This document shows positions 1-8,688 of a stretch of DNA of 64,000 bases, piece after piece; within the stretch, counting starts at the first letter, position 1, and every line of letters starts with the position of its first letter. The notes under the pieces are model-generated. The model was not told the DNA's origin and did not search any database. It saw nothing but the letters and a program-made list of their open reading frames with translations. The DNA is from Desulforhopalus singaporensis (GTDB lineage: Bacteria; Desulfobacterota; Desulfobulbia; Desulfobulbales; Desulfocapsaceae), in NCBI RefSeq assembly GCF_900104445.1, contig NZ_FNJI01000013.1, positions 1-64,000 of the forward strand. Reading direction: 5' to 3'. Made by a program: the position numbers and the translations under genes.

Positions 1-309
1 TACCGCTTCAAGTGCATCAAGCTGTTCCTGGCTGAGACCGCCGCCACCGCCACCGCCGATGTCTCCGCAAAGCGCCTCGCAGGCGTCTTTTGCTGCCAGA
101 TCATGCTCGTGGCATTCTCTCTGGTCCCCCGCATCCTGGGATGCGATCGCGCAGAGCCTGTCAACATCCGGCGGACACTCGCTACAGGACCTTATGGTGT
201 AGAACTCGTTGGAATGAATGACGCCTGCTGATCCCGTACCCGCTCCAGGAATCAGATATGCGAGTATGGCCGTAAGAATTACCGCCGGATAGCTGCGAAA
301 AGTTTTCAT
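1..309 (-). CDS. secreted cysteine-rich protein of unknown function, partial (C-terminus outside window)
   Basis: Seen: 103 codons are visible from an ATG ending at 309, with an AGGAGG ribosome-binding site five bases upstream; the frame stays open to the window edge. The first 25 or so residues look like a Sec signal peptide (basic start MKTFRS, then a hydrophobic stretch through AYLIP). The next 45 residues carry six cysteines, including a CSEC pair, then a run of seven glycines and a sequence LSQEQLDALEAV that looks helical. Inference: exported to the periplasm or cell surface, with disulfides or a metal/heme role possible; no CXXCH heme motif is visible in this part. The family is not recognised. 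The Cys-rich part followed by a Gly linker suggests a further domain beyond the edge. Confidence 0.7.
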   Translation of the reverse strand, partial: MKTFRSYPAVILTAILAYLIPGAGTGSAGVIHSNEFYTIRSCSECPPDVDRLCAIASQDAGDQRECHEHDLAAKDACEALCGDIGGGGGGGLSQEQLDALEAV

Positions 310-746
310 GGCGCCCTCCTTGTCAACACACTTAATAGTGCAGGTATTTGCTAGGTACACCTGTACCCTAACAAACAAAAATGATAAGCGTGGTAAGGAA
401 ATGGTAAATAAATGTTTGCTATATCAATGCGATACAGAATGTTCTTGCTACAAGAGCGGTTAAAACACAACAGCTTTTGTTGTTTTAATCAGGCTGCTGC
501 AATAGGGAGCTCAGCTATGGTCCGGTCAGGGGCTGTTCTGTGTTGCGCGATATGGGGTGCGGCGGGGGGTGTCTTTTTCCTGGAGGGGGCGCCTGTTAAA
601 TATGGGGTGTCCAATCAGTGATTTCGATTCTTTTGTTGACAAATACAAATAACTTTCTCAGAATCGTGGTCTTATGAAAAAATAACTTCAAATCGAACCA
701 ACTCCGAAGTCAGCTTCGCGGTTATAGTAGGAAGGAGGAAGGTATC
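310..746. other. 437-bp intergenic region with divergent promoters
   Basis: No convincing gene lies here. It separates the minus-strand secreted protein from gltA. Seen: a near-palindrome GGTACA-CC-TGTACC at 354-367, 45 bases upstream of the minus-strand start, which could be an operator. A second inverted repeat at 460-488 has arms TTAAAA and CAACA around a GCTTT centre. A gltA promoter candidate lies at 636-664, and a short CGAAG/CTTCG hairpin at 705-718 sits just before the gltA ribosome-binding site. A 69-codon open frame at 412-621 lacks a ribosome-binding site and is not believed. Confidence 0.5.
636..664 (+). promoter_or_regulatory. candidate sigma-70 promoter of gltA
   Basis: A perfect TTGACA at 636-641 is followed after 17 bases by CAGAAT at 659-664, a weak -10 match. 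It lies about 85 bases upstream of the gltA start in an AT-rich stretch. Spacing and the -35 box support it; the -10 is poor. Confidence 0.4.
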
Positions 747-2030
747 TTGGAAGAATTTGTGACGTTAAACTACAAGGGAAAGGAATTCTCGCTTCCCCTG
801 ATCACAGGGTCAGAAGGAGAGAAGGCTGTTGATATTTCCAGATTACGGGCCGAGACCGGGCTTATCACTCTTGATGTCGGGTATGCCAATACCGGCAGCT
901 GTCAGAGTGCCATAACGTTCATGGACGGAGAGAAGGGTATCCTCCGCTATCGCGGAATCCCGGTGGAGCAACTGGCTGAAAAGTCGACTTTTAAGGAGAC
1001 CGCATACCTTCTTATCAACGGAAGGTTGCCGAACAGGGATGAGCTGACCAGATTCTCGGTGATGCTCAACGACAACAGCCTTGTTCATACCGATTTAAAG
1101 GTGTTTTTCCAGAATTTCCCCCGGGCCTCGCATCCCATGGGAATCCTGTCGTCGATGGTAAATGCGCTGAGGAGCTTTTATCCGTCGCTCAACGATACCC
1201 ACGAAGAGGAAATCAATATAACAATGACGAGGCTGCTGGCGAAGGTCCGCACCATGGCGGCGATGTCTTACAAGATCTCCAGGGGGCATGAGCTGGTTTT
1301 CCCCCGGCCCGATCTCACCTATTGCGAGAATTTCCTCAATATGATGTTTGACACCCCGGTGACGCCGTATGAAATAAAGAGGGAGGCGGTCAATGCGCTG
1401 CGGGTGTTCTGGATTCTCCACGCCGATCATGAGCAGAATTGTTCCACTTCGTCGGTGCGCATGGTCGGCAGTGCCCGGGTGAATCTGTATGCCGCCATCT
1501 CGTCAGGCATAGCCGCTTTATGGGGACCGCTGCACGGAGGTGCCAATCAGGCGGTCATTGAAATGCTCGAAACGATCCAGAAGGAAGGCGGGAATTTCAA
1601 GAATGCGATCGACAGGGCCAAGGACAAAAACGATCCGTTCAGGCTGATGGGATTCGGACACCGGATCTACAAGACTTACGATCCGCGGGCCAAGATCATG
1701 AAGAAGATGTGCGATGAGCTTCTTGAGGCGCTGCAGATAACCGATCCCCTGCTCGATATAGCGAGAGAGCTTGAAGAGGTCGCGCTCAACGATTCTTATT
1801 TTGTCGATCACAACCTCTATCCCAATATCGACTTTTACAGCGGTATCGTGTTGCGGGCCATCGGCATTCCAACCAATATGTTTACGGTGATGTTTGCCAT
1901 CGGCCGTCTGCCGGGGTGGATTGCCCAGTGGAAGGAAAGCATGGACGATCCCAAATGGAAGCTGAGCCGGCCGCGCCAGGTCTATGTGGGCAATACCGAA
2001 TATGATTATGTGCCCATACATGCGCGTTAA
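747..2030 (+). CDS. gltA: citrate synthase
   Basis: Condenses oxaloacetate and acetyl-CoA to citrate, the entry step of the TCA cycle, in the cytoplasm. The product is 427 residues, the same length as the hexameric E. coli-type enzyme. The three catalytic residues are in the expected places: His263 in LHGGANQAV, His305 in FGHRIYKTYDPRA and Asp362 in NIDFYSG. The start is TTG, set by a GGAGGAA ribosome-binding site six bases upstream. The gene stands alone with its own promoter candidate and a terminator 87 bases after the stop. The GltA/type II family is often NADH-inhibited; that property is not visible here. No aconitase sits next to it, although leuCD-type genes lie 7 kb away. Confidence 0.96.
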   Translation: MEEFVTLNYKGKEFSLPLITGSEGEKAVDISRLRAETGLITLDVGYANTGSCQSAITFMDGEKGILRYRGIPVEQLAEKSTFKETAYLLINGRLPNRDELTRFSVMLNDNSLVHTDLKVFFQNFPRASHPMGILSSMVNALRSFYPSLNDTHEEEINITMTRLLAKVRTMAAMSYKISRGHELVFPRPDLTYCENFLNMMFDTPVTPYEIKREAVNALRVFWILHADHEQNCSTSSVRMVGSARVNLYAAISSGIAALWGPLHGGANQAVIEMLETIQKEGGNFKNAIDRAKDKNDPFRLMGFGHRIYKTYDPRAKIMKKMCDELLEALQITDPLLDIARELEEVALNDSYFVDHNLYPNIDFYSGIVLRAIGIPTNMFTVMFAIGRLPGWIAQWKESMDDPKWKLSRPRQVYVGNTEYDYVPIHAR

Positions 2031-2116
2031 ACGGTGGATATGACAGCGGCAGCCGTGTAACCGGTGAAAATCGAGCCGTGAGAGTGGTTCGTTTTTCGGC
2101 TGCGTGAAGTCCAGAA

Positions 2117-2146
2117 GGGCCGCCCTGGTGAGGGCGGTCCTTTTTT
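2117..2146 (+). terminator. rho-independent terminator after gltA
   Basis: GGGCCGCCCT (2117-2126) pairs with AGGGCGGTCC (2131-2140) across a GGTG loop, with one G-T wobble, and is followed directly by six T. Confidence 0.9.
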
Positions 2147-2275
2147 CGTAACGAAGCCTGTCTGGTGACCAGGAGGTATCATTTGCCGGATATGGCGCCA
2201 GGTGAAGCCTGGGGCTGATATTTCTGGTGGTTTTTCAGGTAGAGTGGGAACGCCGAAAGGCGGCAGAGAGTAAGT

Positions 2276-3085
2276 TTGGTGGAGAGGGCAGGGCAATTGG
2301 GCGACTGGATTTTTTCTTTGATCCCCGGGATAGGTGTTGAGCAGCTGCTGATCATCTGGGCGGGCATTATCTTTGCGGGACTGCTCCGCGCGTTTACCGG
2401 GTTCGGATTTGCTCTTGCCGCCGTTCCGGTTCTGGCGCTGGTTCTCACGCCGGTCCAGACGGTCGTTCTTACCGCCGCTCTGAGTCTGGGGATAGGGGTC
2501 GTCACCCTTTTTGTCTACTGGCGCTATGTTCCCCGCAGCACCCTCGCATGGCTGCTCTTCTTCTCCCTTGTCGGTACCTACCTGGGGAGCTTGCTGCTGG
2601 TAGCGTTTACGCCGCAGGATTTTCAGCTCTGGATAGGTTTGTCGGTTATTTTGGCCTCGATCCTGCTCGGTCTGGTAAAACCTGGTAAAGCCAAAACAGC
2701 CGGAGGGAAGAGCAAGACGGGCAGCTTTGTCAGGGGTGTCGCCGGGCTGTTTTCCGGCGTCATGAACGGCGCTTTCGCCATTCCCGGCCCACCGGTCATT
2801 GTCTATGTTATGGCCACGGAGGCTGACCCGAATCGGTCCCGCAGCCTCATGATTGCGTTCTGGACCTTGTCATCGGCGCTTGCCCTGTGCATTTACGGGG
2901 GACAGGGATTGGTGGGATTCCAGGCGTTGTGGCTGTTTGTCCTCTCTTTTCCCGCGATGGTGGTGGGCGACAAGCTGGGATACAGCCTGTTTAAGAGATA
3001 CGGTTCGTCCTTTTATCGACGCGTTTCTCTTGCAACCCTGGTTGCCATAGGGGTTGTCTCCCTCGGCAGGGCGTGTCTGTCTTGA
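2276..3085 (+). CDS. TauE/SafE-family membrane exporter (probable sulfite/organosulfonate or anion exporter)
   Basis: A 269-residue, strongly hydrophobic protein with about eight membrane segments and the family signature GLLRAFTGFGFALAAVP near residues 35-55, repeated more weakly as GVAGLFSGVMNGAFAIPGPP around 155-175. TauE/SafE proteins are inner-membrane exporters linked to sulfite, sulfoacetate or other C-S compounds; the substrate cannot be read from the sequence. The TTG at 2276 and a GTG at 2279 are both possible starts, and the ribosome-binding site (AGAGAG) is weak. It stands alone between the gltA terminator and the speA promoter, so no operon partner informs its substrate. Confidence 0.85.
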   Translation: MVERAGQLGDWIFSLIPGIGVEQLLIIWAGIIFAGLLRAFTGFGFALAAVPVLALVLTPVQTVVLTAALSLGIGVVTLFVYWRYVPRSTLAWLLFFSLVGTYLGSLLLVAFTPQDFQLWIGLSVILASILLGLVKPGKAKTAGGKSKTGSFVRGVAGLFSGVMNGAFAIPGPPVIVYVMATEADPNRSRSLMIAFWTLSSALALCIYGGQGLVGFQALWLFVLSFPAMVVGDKLGYSLFKRYGSSFYRRVSLATLVAIGVVSLGRACLS

Positions 3086-3190
3086 CCCTTTTGAAGGCCT
3101 GTTTGAAAACCTGGGACTTGCACTTTGCGGACGGTTATGGGAAAAAAGTAGTATAGTGTTCTATTTGTGTCGCTTTACTGCACTATTCTG

Positions 3191-3218
3191 TTGACATTGT
3201 AAGATGTTTTTCTTAAAT
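3191..3218 (+). promoter_or_regulatory. candidate sigma-70 promoter of the polyamine operon
   Basis: TTGACA at 3191-3196 is followed after 16 bases by TTAAAT at 3213-3218 (four of six matches), 58 bases upstream of speA in an AT-rich stretch. Confidence 0.5.
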
Positions 3219-3275
3219 AGGGCACCTTTCTTTTTTACATGATATTACTGATTTTTTTGTTGAGCGTAACGGGTG

Positions 3276-5177
3276 ATGAACTGGACACTGGAAAAAGCTG
3301 CTGATCTGTACAACATCGACAAGTGGGGCGCCGAATACTTCTCTATTGACGCCAAGGGCGACGTGGTGGTGTCGCCCAAGGGAAGCGAGGCAGGTCCATC
3401 GATTAGTCTTCTGGAAGTTATCAAGGAGGTGGAGGCGCGGGGCCATTCTATGCCTGTTCTTCTGCGGATTGAAAATATCCTTGGTTCCCAGATAAGATTG
3501 CTCAATGAAACATTTCGCAGCGTTATCACGCAATACGACTATAAAGGCGAATATAAGGGCGTTTTCCCTGTCAAGGTGAATCAGCAGGAACATGTGGTCG
3601 AGGCTGTGGCTGAGTTCGGCGCGGAGTTCAATCACGGCCTGGAAGCGGGATCAAAATCGGAGCTGATAGCCGCAATCTCCATGCTGGGCAATCGCGACGC
3701 CTTCATTATCTGCAACGGCTACAAGGATGAGGAGTTTATAGATCTTGGCCTTTATGCGGTGCGGATGGGCTACCAGATTTTTTTCGTGGTGGAGGTTCCC
3801 GGCGAAATCGATCTTTTGATCGAAAGAGCCAAGTATCACGATGTCATGCCTTCCATAGGACTGCGGATCAAGCTCGCAACCCAGGCCGAGGGCAAATGGT
3901 CCGAATCCGGCGGGGAATCGAGCGTGTTCGGGCTTACCATGAGTCATGTGGTCGAGGTTATAGACCGGCTGCTTGAAGAGGAAATGCTCGATTCGCTCAA
4001 GCTGCTCCATTATCATATCGGCTCCCAGATCCCCGATATCAGCGATATTCGCGCAGGTGCCATGGAAGCCTGTCGGCTCTACGAAGAACTTGTAAAGGAA
4101 GGGGCGCCGATGGGGTACCTGGATCTCGGAGGTGGACTGGCAGTTGACTACGATGGCTCCAACACCAACAGCCAGTCGAGCCGCAATTACACCATGGTGG
4201 AATATTGCTCCGACATTGTCGAGTCGATCAGTACCGTTCTCGACAAGCATGACATCCCCCACCCGACCATCATCACCGAATCCGGCCGTGCGATTGTGGC
4301 CTACTCCTCGGTGTTGCTCTTTAATATTCTTGATGTGAGCGCTTTCGAGCCGTCGGAGCTCCCTAAAAGGATACCGGAAACGCAGAACGATTTGCTGGAA
4401 AATCTGATGTTGACCTACACCATGGTCTCGGAGAAAAATATCCAGGAAACCTGCAACGATACACTCTTTTACCGAACCCAGGCACGGCAGCTGTTCAAGC
4501 ACGGTCAGATCTCGATTCGCCAGCGGGCCATCGCTGAGAGCCTGGTGCAGCACATCTTTATCAAGATCAGGGAGATATCGAAGACAATGCCGCATATTCC
4601 CCGGGATGCCCAGGAAATAATAAAACTTGTCTACGATATCTATTACGGCAACTTCAGTCTCTTTCAGTCGCTCCCCGACGTCTGGGCCATAGACCAGCTC
4701 ATGCCGACGATGCCGATTCACAGGCTCGGCGAGGAGCCGACCCGTCCGGCAATTATCTCTGATATCACGTGCGATTGCGATGGAAAAATAGACAAGTTCC
4801 CCGATATCGCTCAGCCCAAGAAAAGTATTCTGCTTCATCCCTTGAAAGAGGATGAGGAATATTATCTGGGAGTATTTCTGGTGGGGGCCTATCAGGAGAC
4901 GCTGGGAGATCTGCATAATCTCTTCGGTGACACCAATGTCGTTTCGATTCATGTCAACGATGACGGGTCCTATAATTTTTCAAAAGAGATCGAGGGAGAC
5001 TCCGTAGAGGACGTCCTCTCATATGTGGAATATGACTTGAAAGCCGTCAGGTCAAGGCTGAAAGCACTGGCCGAGGATTCCATCAAGAAGGGATATATCA
5101 AGCCACGGGAGCGTAAAACGATTCTTCGAGCGTTTGAAGAAGGATTACGCGGCTATACCTATTTCGAAAAAGAGTAG
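3276..5177 (+). CDS. speA: biosynthetic arginine decarboxylase
   Basis: PLP-dependent fold-III enzyme that converts arginine to agmatine, the first step of the polyamine route encoded here. The product is 633 residues, as usual for SpeA (about 630-660). The PLP lysine is Lys100 in GVFPVKVNQQ. The barrel carries HYHIGSQIPD and LDLGGGLAVDYDGS, and the substrate-side TESGRAIVAYSSVL is present. The ATG at 3276 is chosen; a GTG one codon earlier (3273) is equally open, and the ribosome-binding site is poor. The gene is followed after 42 bases by carboxyspermidine dehydrogenase and is the first of four co-directed polyamine genes. Confidence 0.95.
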   Translation: MNWTLEKAADLYNIDKWGAEYFSIDAKGDVVVSPKGSEAGPSISLLEVIKEVEARGHSMPVLLRIENILGSQIRLLNETFRSVITQYDYKGEYKGVFPVKVNQQEHVVEAVAEFGAEFNHGLEAGSKSELIAAISMLGNRDAFIICNGYKDEEFIDLGLYAVRMGYQIFFVVEVPGEIDLLIERAKYHDVMPSIGLRIKLATQAEGKWSESGGESSVFGLTMSHVVEVIDRLLEEEMLDSLKLLHYHIGSQIPDISDIRAGAMEACRLYEELVKEGAPMGYLDLGGGLAVDYDGSNTNSQSSRNYTMVEYCSDIVESISTVLDKHDIPHPTIITESGRAIVAYSSVLLFNILDVSAFEPSELPKRIPETQNDLLENLMLTYTMVSEKNIQETCNDTLFYRTQARQLFKHGQISIRQRAIAESLVQHIFIKIREISKTMPHIPRDAQEIIKLVYDIYYGNFSLFQSLPDVWAIDQLMPTMPIHRLGEEPTRPAIISDITCDCDGKIDKFPDIAQPKKSILLHPLKEDEEYYLGVFLVGAYQETLGDLHNLFGDTNVVSIHVNDDGSYNFSKEIEGDSVEDVLSYVEYDLKAVRSRLKALAEDSIKKGYIKPRERKTILRAFEEGLRGYTYFEKE

Positions 5178-5219
5178 CACCGGATGCTTACTCGGATCAT
5201 TACCTAAGAGGAGAATGTC

Positions 5220-6437
5220 ATGTCACGGATATTGATTATTGGCGCCGGAGGAGTCGGCAACGTTGTGGCGAAAAAATGTGCCATGCACAGCGAGCTGTTC
5301 ACTGATATCTGGATTGCGAGCAGGACGCTGGCAAAATGTGATGTGATCAAAAAAGAGGTAAAGGAGCTTTGCGGGGTTGACCTGACTACCGCCCGGGTTG
5401 ATGCCGACAATGTACCCGAACTTGTCGACCTGATACAAAAATGTCAGCCGAAACTGGTGATCAACGTCGCCCTGCCGTATCAGGACCTGACCATCATGGA
5501 TGCCTGTCTGGAGTGTGGGGTTCATTACCTCGATACGGCCAACTACGAGCCTGAAGACACCGCTCACTTTGAATACAGCTGGCAGTGGGCGTATCAGGAG
5601 AAATTCAGGGAAAAGGGATTGATGGCCCTGCTCGGATGCGGTTTTGATCCGGGGGTTACCAATATTTTCTGCGCCTATGCCCAGAAGCATCTCTTCGATG
5701 CCATCGAAACCATCGACATCCTCGACTGTAACGCCGGGGATCACGGACACCCGTTTGCGACCAACTTCAACCCCGAGATCAACATCCGTGAAGTAACCCA
5801 GGTTGTGCGCCACTACAAGGATGGAGAATGGGTTGAAACTCCCCCGATTCTTGAAGACGACTGCGTCCATTTCAGTTTCGACTACCCGGTGGCCGGTCCC
5901 CGGGAAAGTTATCTGCTCTACCATGAAGAGATGGAGTCGCTGGCCAAGCATATCAAAGGGTTGAAAAGGATCCGCTTCTGGATGACTTTCGGCCAGCCCT
6001 ATCTTACCCATCTCAAGGTGCTGGAAAACGTGGGTATGACACGTATCGACGAGGTGGACTTTGAGGGCAACAAGATCGTACCGATCCGTTTCCTCAAGGC
6101 GCTGCTCCCCGATCCGGGATCGCTGGGCAGCAACTATACCGGCAAGACAGTCATCGGCTGTGTCATCAGGGGAGACAAAGACAACAAGCCGCAAAGCAAA
6201 TATATCTATAATATCTGCGACCACACCGAAGCGTTTGGCGAGGTTCAGTCCCAGGCCGTTTCCTATACCACCGGAGTGCCGGCGATGATCGGCGCGATGA
6301 TGATGGTTACCGGCACCTGGTCGGGGGCGGGGGTCTTCAACGTTGAACAGCTTGATCCCGATCCCTTTATGGAGCAACTGAATAAAAACGGTCTGCCCTG
6401 GCAGATTACCGATTTCACTGGGCAGTTGCCCGAGTAA
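5220..6437 (+). CDS. carboxy(nor)spermidine dehydrogenase, saccharopine dehydrogenase family
   Basis: 405-residue Rossmann-fold oxidoreductase starting MSRILIIGAGGVGNVVAKK, the NADP-binding GxGGxG motif. In the alternative spermidine pathway (Vibrio, Campylobacter), this family joins aspartate semialdehyde to putrescine or diaminopropane reductively, giving carboxyspermidine or carboxynorspermidine. Typical family segments include LLGCGFDPGVTNIFCAYA near residue 140 and SYTTGVPAMIGAMMM near 350. Start at ATG 5220, with GAGGAG eight bases upstream. It sits between speA and the carboxyspermidine decarboxylase (one base apart), so the partner is almost certainly putrescine made by SpeA and SpeB, and the product carboxyspermidine. 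The substrate choice is inference from context. Confidence 0.9.
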   Translation: MSRILIIGAGGVGNVVAKKCAMHSELFTDIWIASRTLAKCDVIKKEVKELCGVDLTTARVDADNVPELVDLIQKCQPKLVINVALPYQDLTIMDACLECGVHYLDTANYEPEDTAHFEYSWQWAYQEKFREKGLMALLGCGFDPGVTNIFCAYAQKHLFDAIETIDILDCNAGDHGHPFATNFNPEINIREVTQVVRHYKDGEWVETPPILEDDCVHFSFDYPVAGPRESYLLYHEEMESLAKHIKGLKRIRFWMTFGQPYLTHLKVLENVGMTRIDEVDFEGNKIVPIRFLKALLPDPGSLGSNYTGKTVIGCVIRGDKDNKPQSKYIYNICDHTEAFGEVQSQAVSYTTGVPAMIGAMMMVTGTWSGAGVFNVEQLDPDPFMEQLNKNGLPWQITDFTGQLPE

Positions 6438-6438
6438 C

Positions 6439-7629
6439 ATGAGCAATGCAGCTGTGGATTCCTTGACCAGAAAAGATTTTCCCCAGGCGATTATCGACCA
6501 GGTCGAGACCCCGTGTTACCTGATAAGTGAAGACGTTGTCCGGCGCAACTGTGAGCTGCTTGATGAAGTGAGCCGGCGTACCGGGGCGGAGATATTGCTG
6601 GCACTGAAAGCCTTTGCTCTTCCCGCCCTGTTTCCGCTTATCTCCGGATATCTTTCCGGAGTCTGCGCCAGCGGGCCGATAGAAGCGCAGCTGGGGGCCG
6701 AAGAATTCGGGGGTCAGGTACACACCTACGCCCCGGCTTTCAGCGGCGACCAGATGAAACGGGTGGTGCACTATTCCGACTATGTGATCTTCAACTCCAT
6801 CTCCCAGCTCAACACTCACCTGGATGCGGTAAGCAGTGGTCAGCGCAACAGCGGCCTGAAGGTCGGGCTCCGTGTGAATCCGGGGTATGCCGAGGTGGAA
6901 GTCGATCTTTACAATCCCTGTCTTCCCGGTTCAAGGTTCGGGCTGTTGCCCCACCATCTTGAGGGTGTCGATCTCTCCCGGGTTTCGGGACTGCATTTTC
7001 ACGCTCTTTGCGAGCAGAACGCCGATGTGCTGTGCCGGGTTCTGGCCGCCTTTGAGGAGCGGTTCGGCAAATATCTCAGCAGGATGGAGTGGGTCAATTT
7101 CGGGGGTGGCCACCATATAACCAGGAGCGACTACGATGTCGATCTGCTGTGCCGGACAATTACCGACTTTCGCAAGCGGCACGGCCAGATCAAGGTTTTC
7201 CTGGAGCCGGGCGAGGCGGTGGTGCTCAACGCCGGCGTCTTTGTCACCTCGGTGCTCGATCTTATTGACAACGGCATTGAAATCGCTGTCGTCGATTCAT
7301 CGGCGGAAACACATCTGCCCGACGTCCTCGGCATGCCCTACAGGCCCCATGCCGTGGGCAGCGGTGACAGCGGTGAGTATCCTTATAATTATCGTCTCGG
7401 CGGAATCTCGTGTCTTGCCGGCGATATAATAGGGGACTATTCCTTTTCAACCCCCCTGCAAACAGGGAGCAGGCTGGTGCTTACCGATATGGCGCTCTAT
7501 TCCTTCGTGAAGAACACCACTTTCAACGGGGTCGAACTGCCGCGCATCTACACTTTTTCCGGGCAAAAAGGGCGTCCGGTATGCGTGAAAAGTTTCGGCT
7601 ATGGCGACTATAAGAGCAGGCTCGGATGA
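6439..7629 (+). CDS. nspC: carboxy(nor)spermidine decarboxylase
   Basis: PLP-dependent alanine-racemase-fold decarboxylase (396 residues) that removes the carboxyl group from carboxyspermidine to give spermidine. Seen: the PLP lysine in EILLALKAFALP (about residue 56), GLRVNPGY, GLHFHALCEQ, the phosphate-loop VNFGGGHHITRSDYD and EPGEAVVLNAG. The C-terminal active-site block is CLAGDIIGDYSF, holding the Cys-x-x-x-Asp pair seen in the family. It starts one base after the dehydrogenase stop and overlaps speB by four bases (ATGA), which indicates translational coupling. With agmatinase downstream the likely product is spermidine rather than norspermidine. Confidence 0.93.
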   Translation: MSNAAVDSLTRKDFPQAIIDQVETPCYLISEDVVRRNCELLDEVSRRTGAEILLALKAFALPALFPLISGYLSGVCASGPIEAQLGAEEFGGQVHTYAPAFSGDQMKRVVHYSDYVIFNSISQLNTHLDAVSSGQRNSGLKVGLRVNPGYAEVEVDLYNPCLPGSRFGLLPHHLEGVDLSRVSGLHFHALCEQNADVLCRVLAAFEERFGKYLSRMEWVNFGGGHHITRSDYDVDLLCRTITDFRKRHGQIKVFLEPGEAVVLNAGVFVTSVLDLIDNGIEIAVVDSSAETHLPDVLGMPYRPHAVGSGDSGEYPYNYRLGGISCLAGDIIGDYSFSTPLQTGSRLVLTDMALYSFVKNTTFNGVELPRIYTFSGQKGRPVCVKSFGYGDYKSRLG

Positions 7630-8516
7630 TTATGGCTGACAGGTATTGTAATTTTCACGGAGAAGATGTCCCCGGATCTCCCGCGGAAGAGGCATTTTTC
7701 CACGTAATTCCGGTTCCTCTTGAACGCTCTGTCTCCTATGGAGAGGGTACCGCAAAAGGGCCCGCCGCACTGCTTGAGGCATCGGCCCAGCTTGAGACCC
7801 TCGCCTTGGGCGTGGTGCCTTCGGAGCATGGCATCTATACCGCGGCGCCGGTTGACTGCGGTGGCCCCGTAGAAGAAGTACTGCAGGGGATAAAAGCGCG
7901 GGTTGCCCATGCTCTGTCGGTCGGGGCGGTTCCTGTGGTCTTGGGCGGAGAGCATACCGTTACCTGCGGCGCTGTTGATGCGCTGGTGGAGCACGGCGGC
8001 GATTTCGGAGTGATACAGTTCGATGCCCACGCCGATCTCAGGGATCAATATGAGGGGTCGCGGTTCAGCCATGCCTGCGTGATGCGCAGGATTTGCGAAC
8101 AAAACGTAGCCATTTATCAACTGGGAACCCGCAGCTACTCTGTTGAGGAAAAAGAGTATCGAACTTCCCGCCAAATAGCTTATAAAGACAGCGAGACACT
8201 GTGGCGTGACGGGGGCCGGCTGGATCTGCCGCAGGATTTTCCCGAACGGGTCTATATAACCTTTGATCTGGACGCTTTTGATTCGTCACTTCTTCCGGCG
8301 ACCGGAACTCCGGTTCCCGGCGGGCTGAACTGGTTTCAGGCGATGCAACTGATCGAGGAGATTATGCGCCGGAGAGTGTGCATCGGGTTCGATGTGGTGG
8401 AGCTCGCCCCCATGGCAGGGGTGCACGCCCCGACCTTCACCGCTGCCCAGCTTACCTACAACATGATGGCCTGTCTGGTGAAAAGCGAGTTGAACCGCGG
8501 TCACTATTTCGGCTGA
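7626..8516 (+). CDS. speB: agmatinase
   Basis: Binuclear manganese ureohydrolase converting agmatine to putrescine and urea. The metal-binding signatures are all visible: GGEHTVTCG (about residue 115), QFDAHADLRDQY (about 137) and TFDLDAFDSSLLPATGTPVPGG (about 215). Length 296 is normal. The start ATG overlaps the nspC stop; a second ATG at 7632 is possible. Last gene of the polyamine operon: SpeA makes agmatine, SpeB makes putrescine, and the two middle enzymes convert it to spermidine. A 23-bp hairpin terminator follows 30 bases after the stop. Confidence 0.94.
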   Translation: MIMADRYCNFHGEDVPGSPAEEAFFHVIPVPLERSVSYGEGTAKGPAALLEASAQLETLALGVVPSEHGIYTAAPVDCGGPVEEVLQGIKARVAHALSVGAVPVVLGGEHTVTCGAVDALVEHGGDFGVIQFDAHADLRDQYEGSRFSHACVMRRICEQNVAIYQLGTRSYSVEEKEYRTSRQIAYKDSETLWRDGGRLDLPQDFPERVYITFDLDAFDSSLLPATGTPVPGGLNWFQAMQLIEEIMRRRVCIGFDVVELAPMAGVHAPTFTAAQLTYNMMACLVKSELNRGHYFG

Positions 8517-8545
8517 AATACGGCCGGAAAAAGAGGTAGCTGAAA

Positions 8546-8593
8546 AAAGTATAACGGCCAACCCGCACTGGTGCGGGTTGGCCGTTATACTTT
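8546..8593. terminator. bidirectional terminator between convergent speB and leuD
   Basis: The 23-base arms at 8546-8568 and 8571-8593 are perfect reverse complements around a two-base centre, with AAA/TTT ends and an extra A-tract to the left. It lies midway between two convergent operons. Confidence 0.85.
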
Positions 8594-8688
8594 GGGATTT
8601 AGTTGCCGGGCCAACATCTTACCCGGGAAAAATTCCGGTAAGGCTGGCCCGGCCCCCGGTTTTTCGCGAAAAACCGGGGTGGGTGCCG

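Noticed and set aside
412-621. 69-codon open frame upstream of gltA
   Set aside because: No ribosome-binding site; Cys/Gly composition looks random; overlaps promoter and inverted-repeat sequence.
3651-4952. 433-codon open frame antisense to speA
   Set aside because: Fully inside a conserved gene with intact motifs; the antisense translation shows no family features or ribosome-binding site.
5223-6446. 407-codon open frame antisense to the carboxyspermidine dehydrogenase
   Set aside because: Mirrors the sense gene almost exactly, a known effect of codon bias at this GC content.
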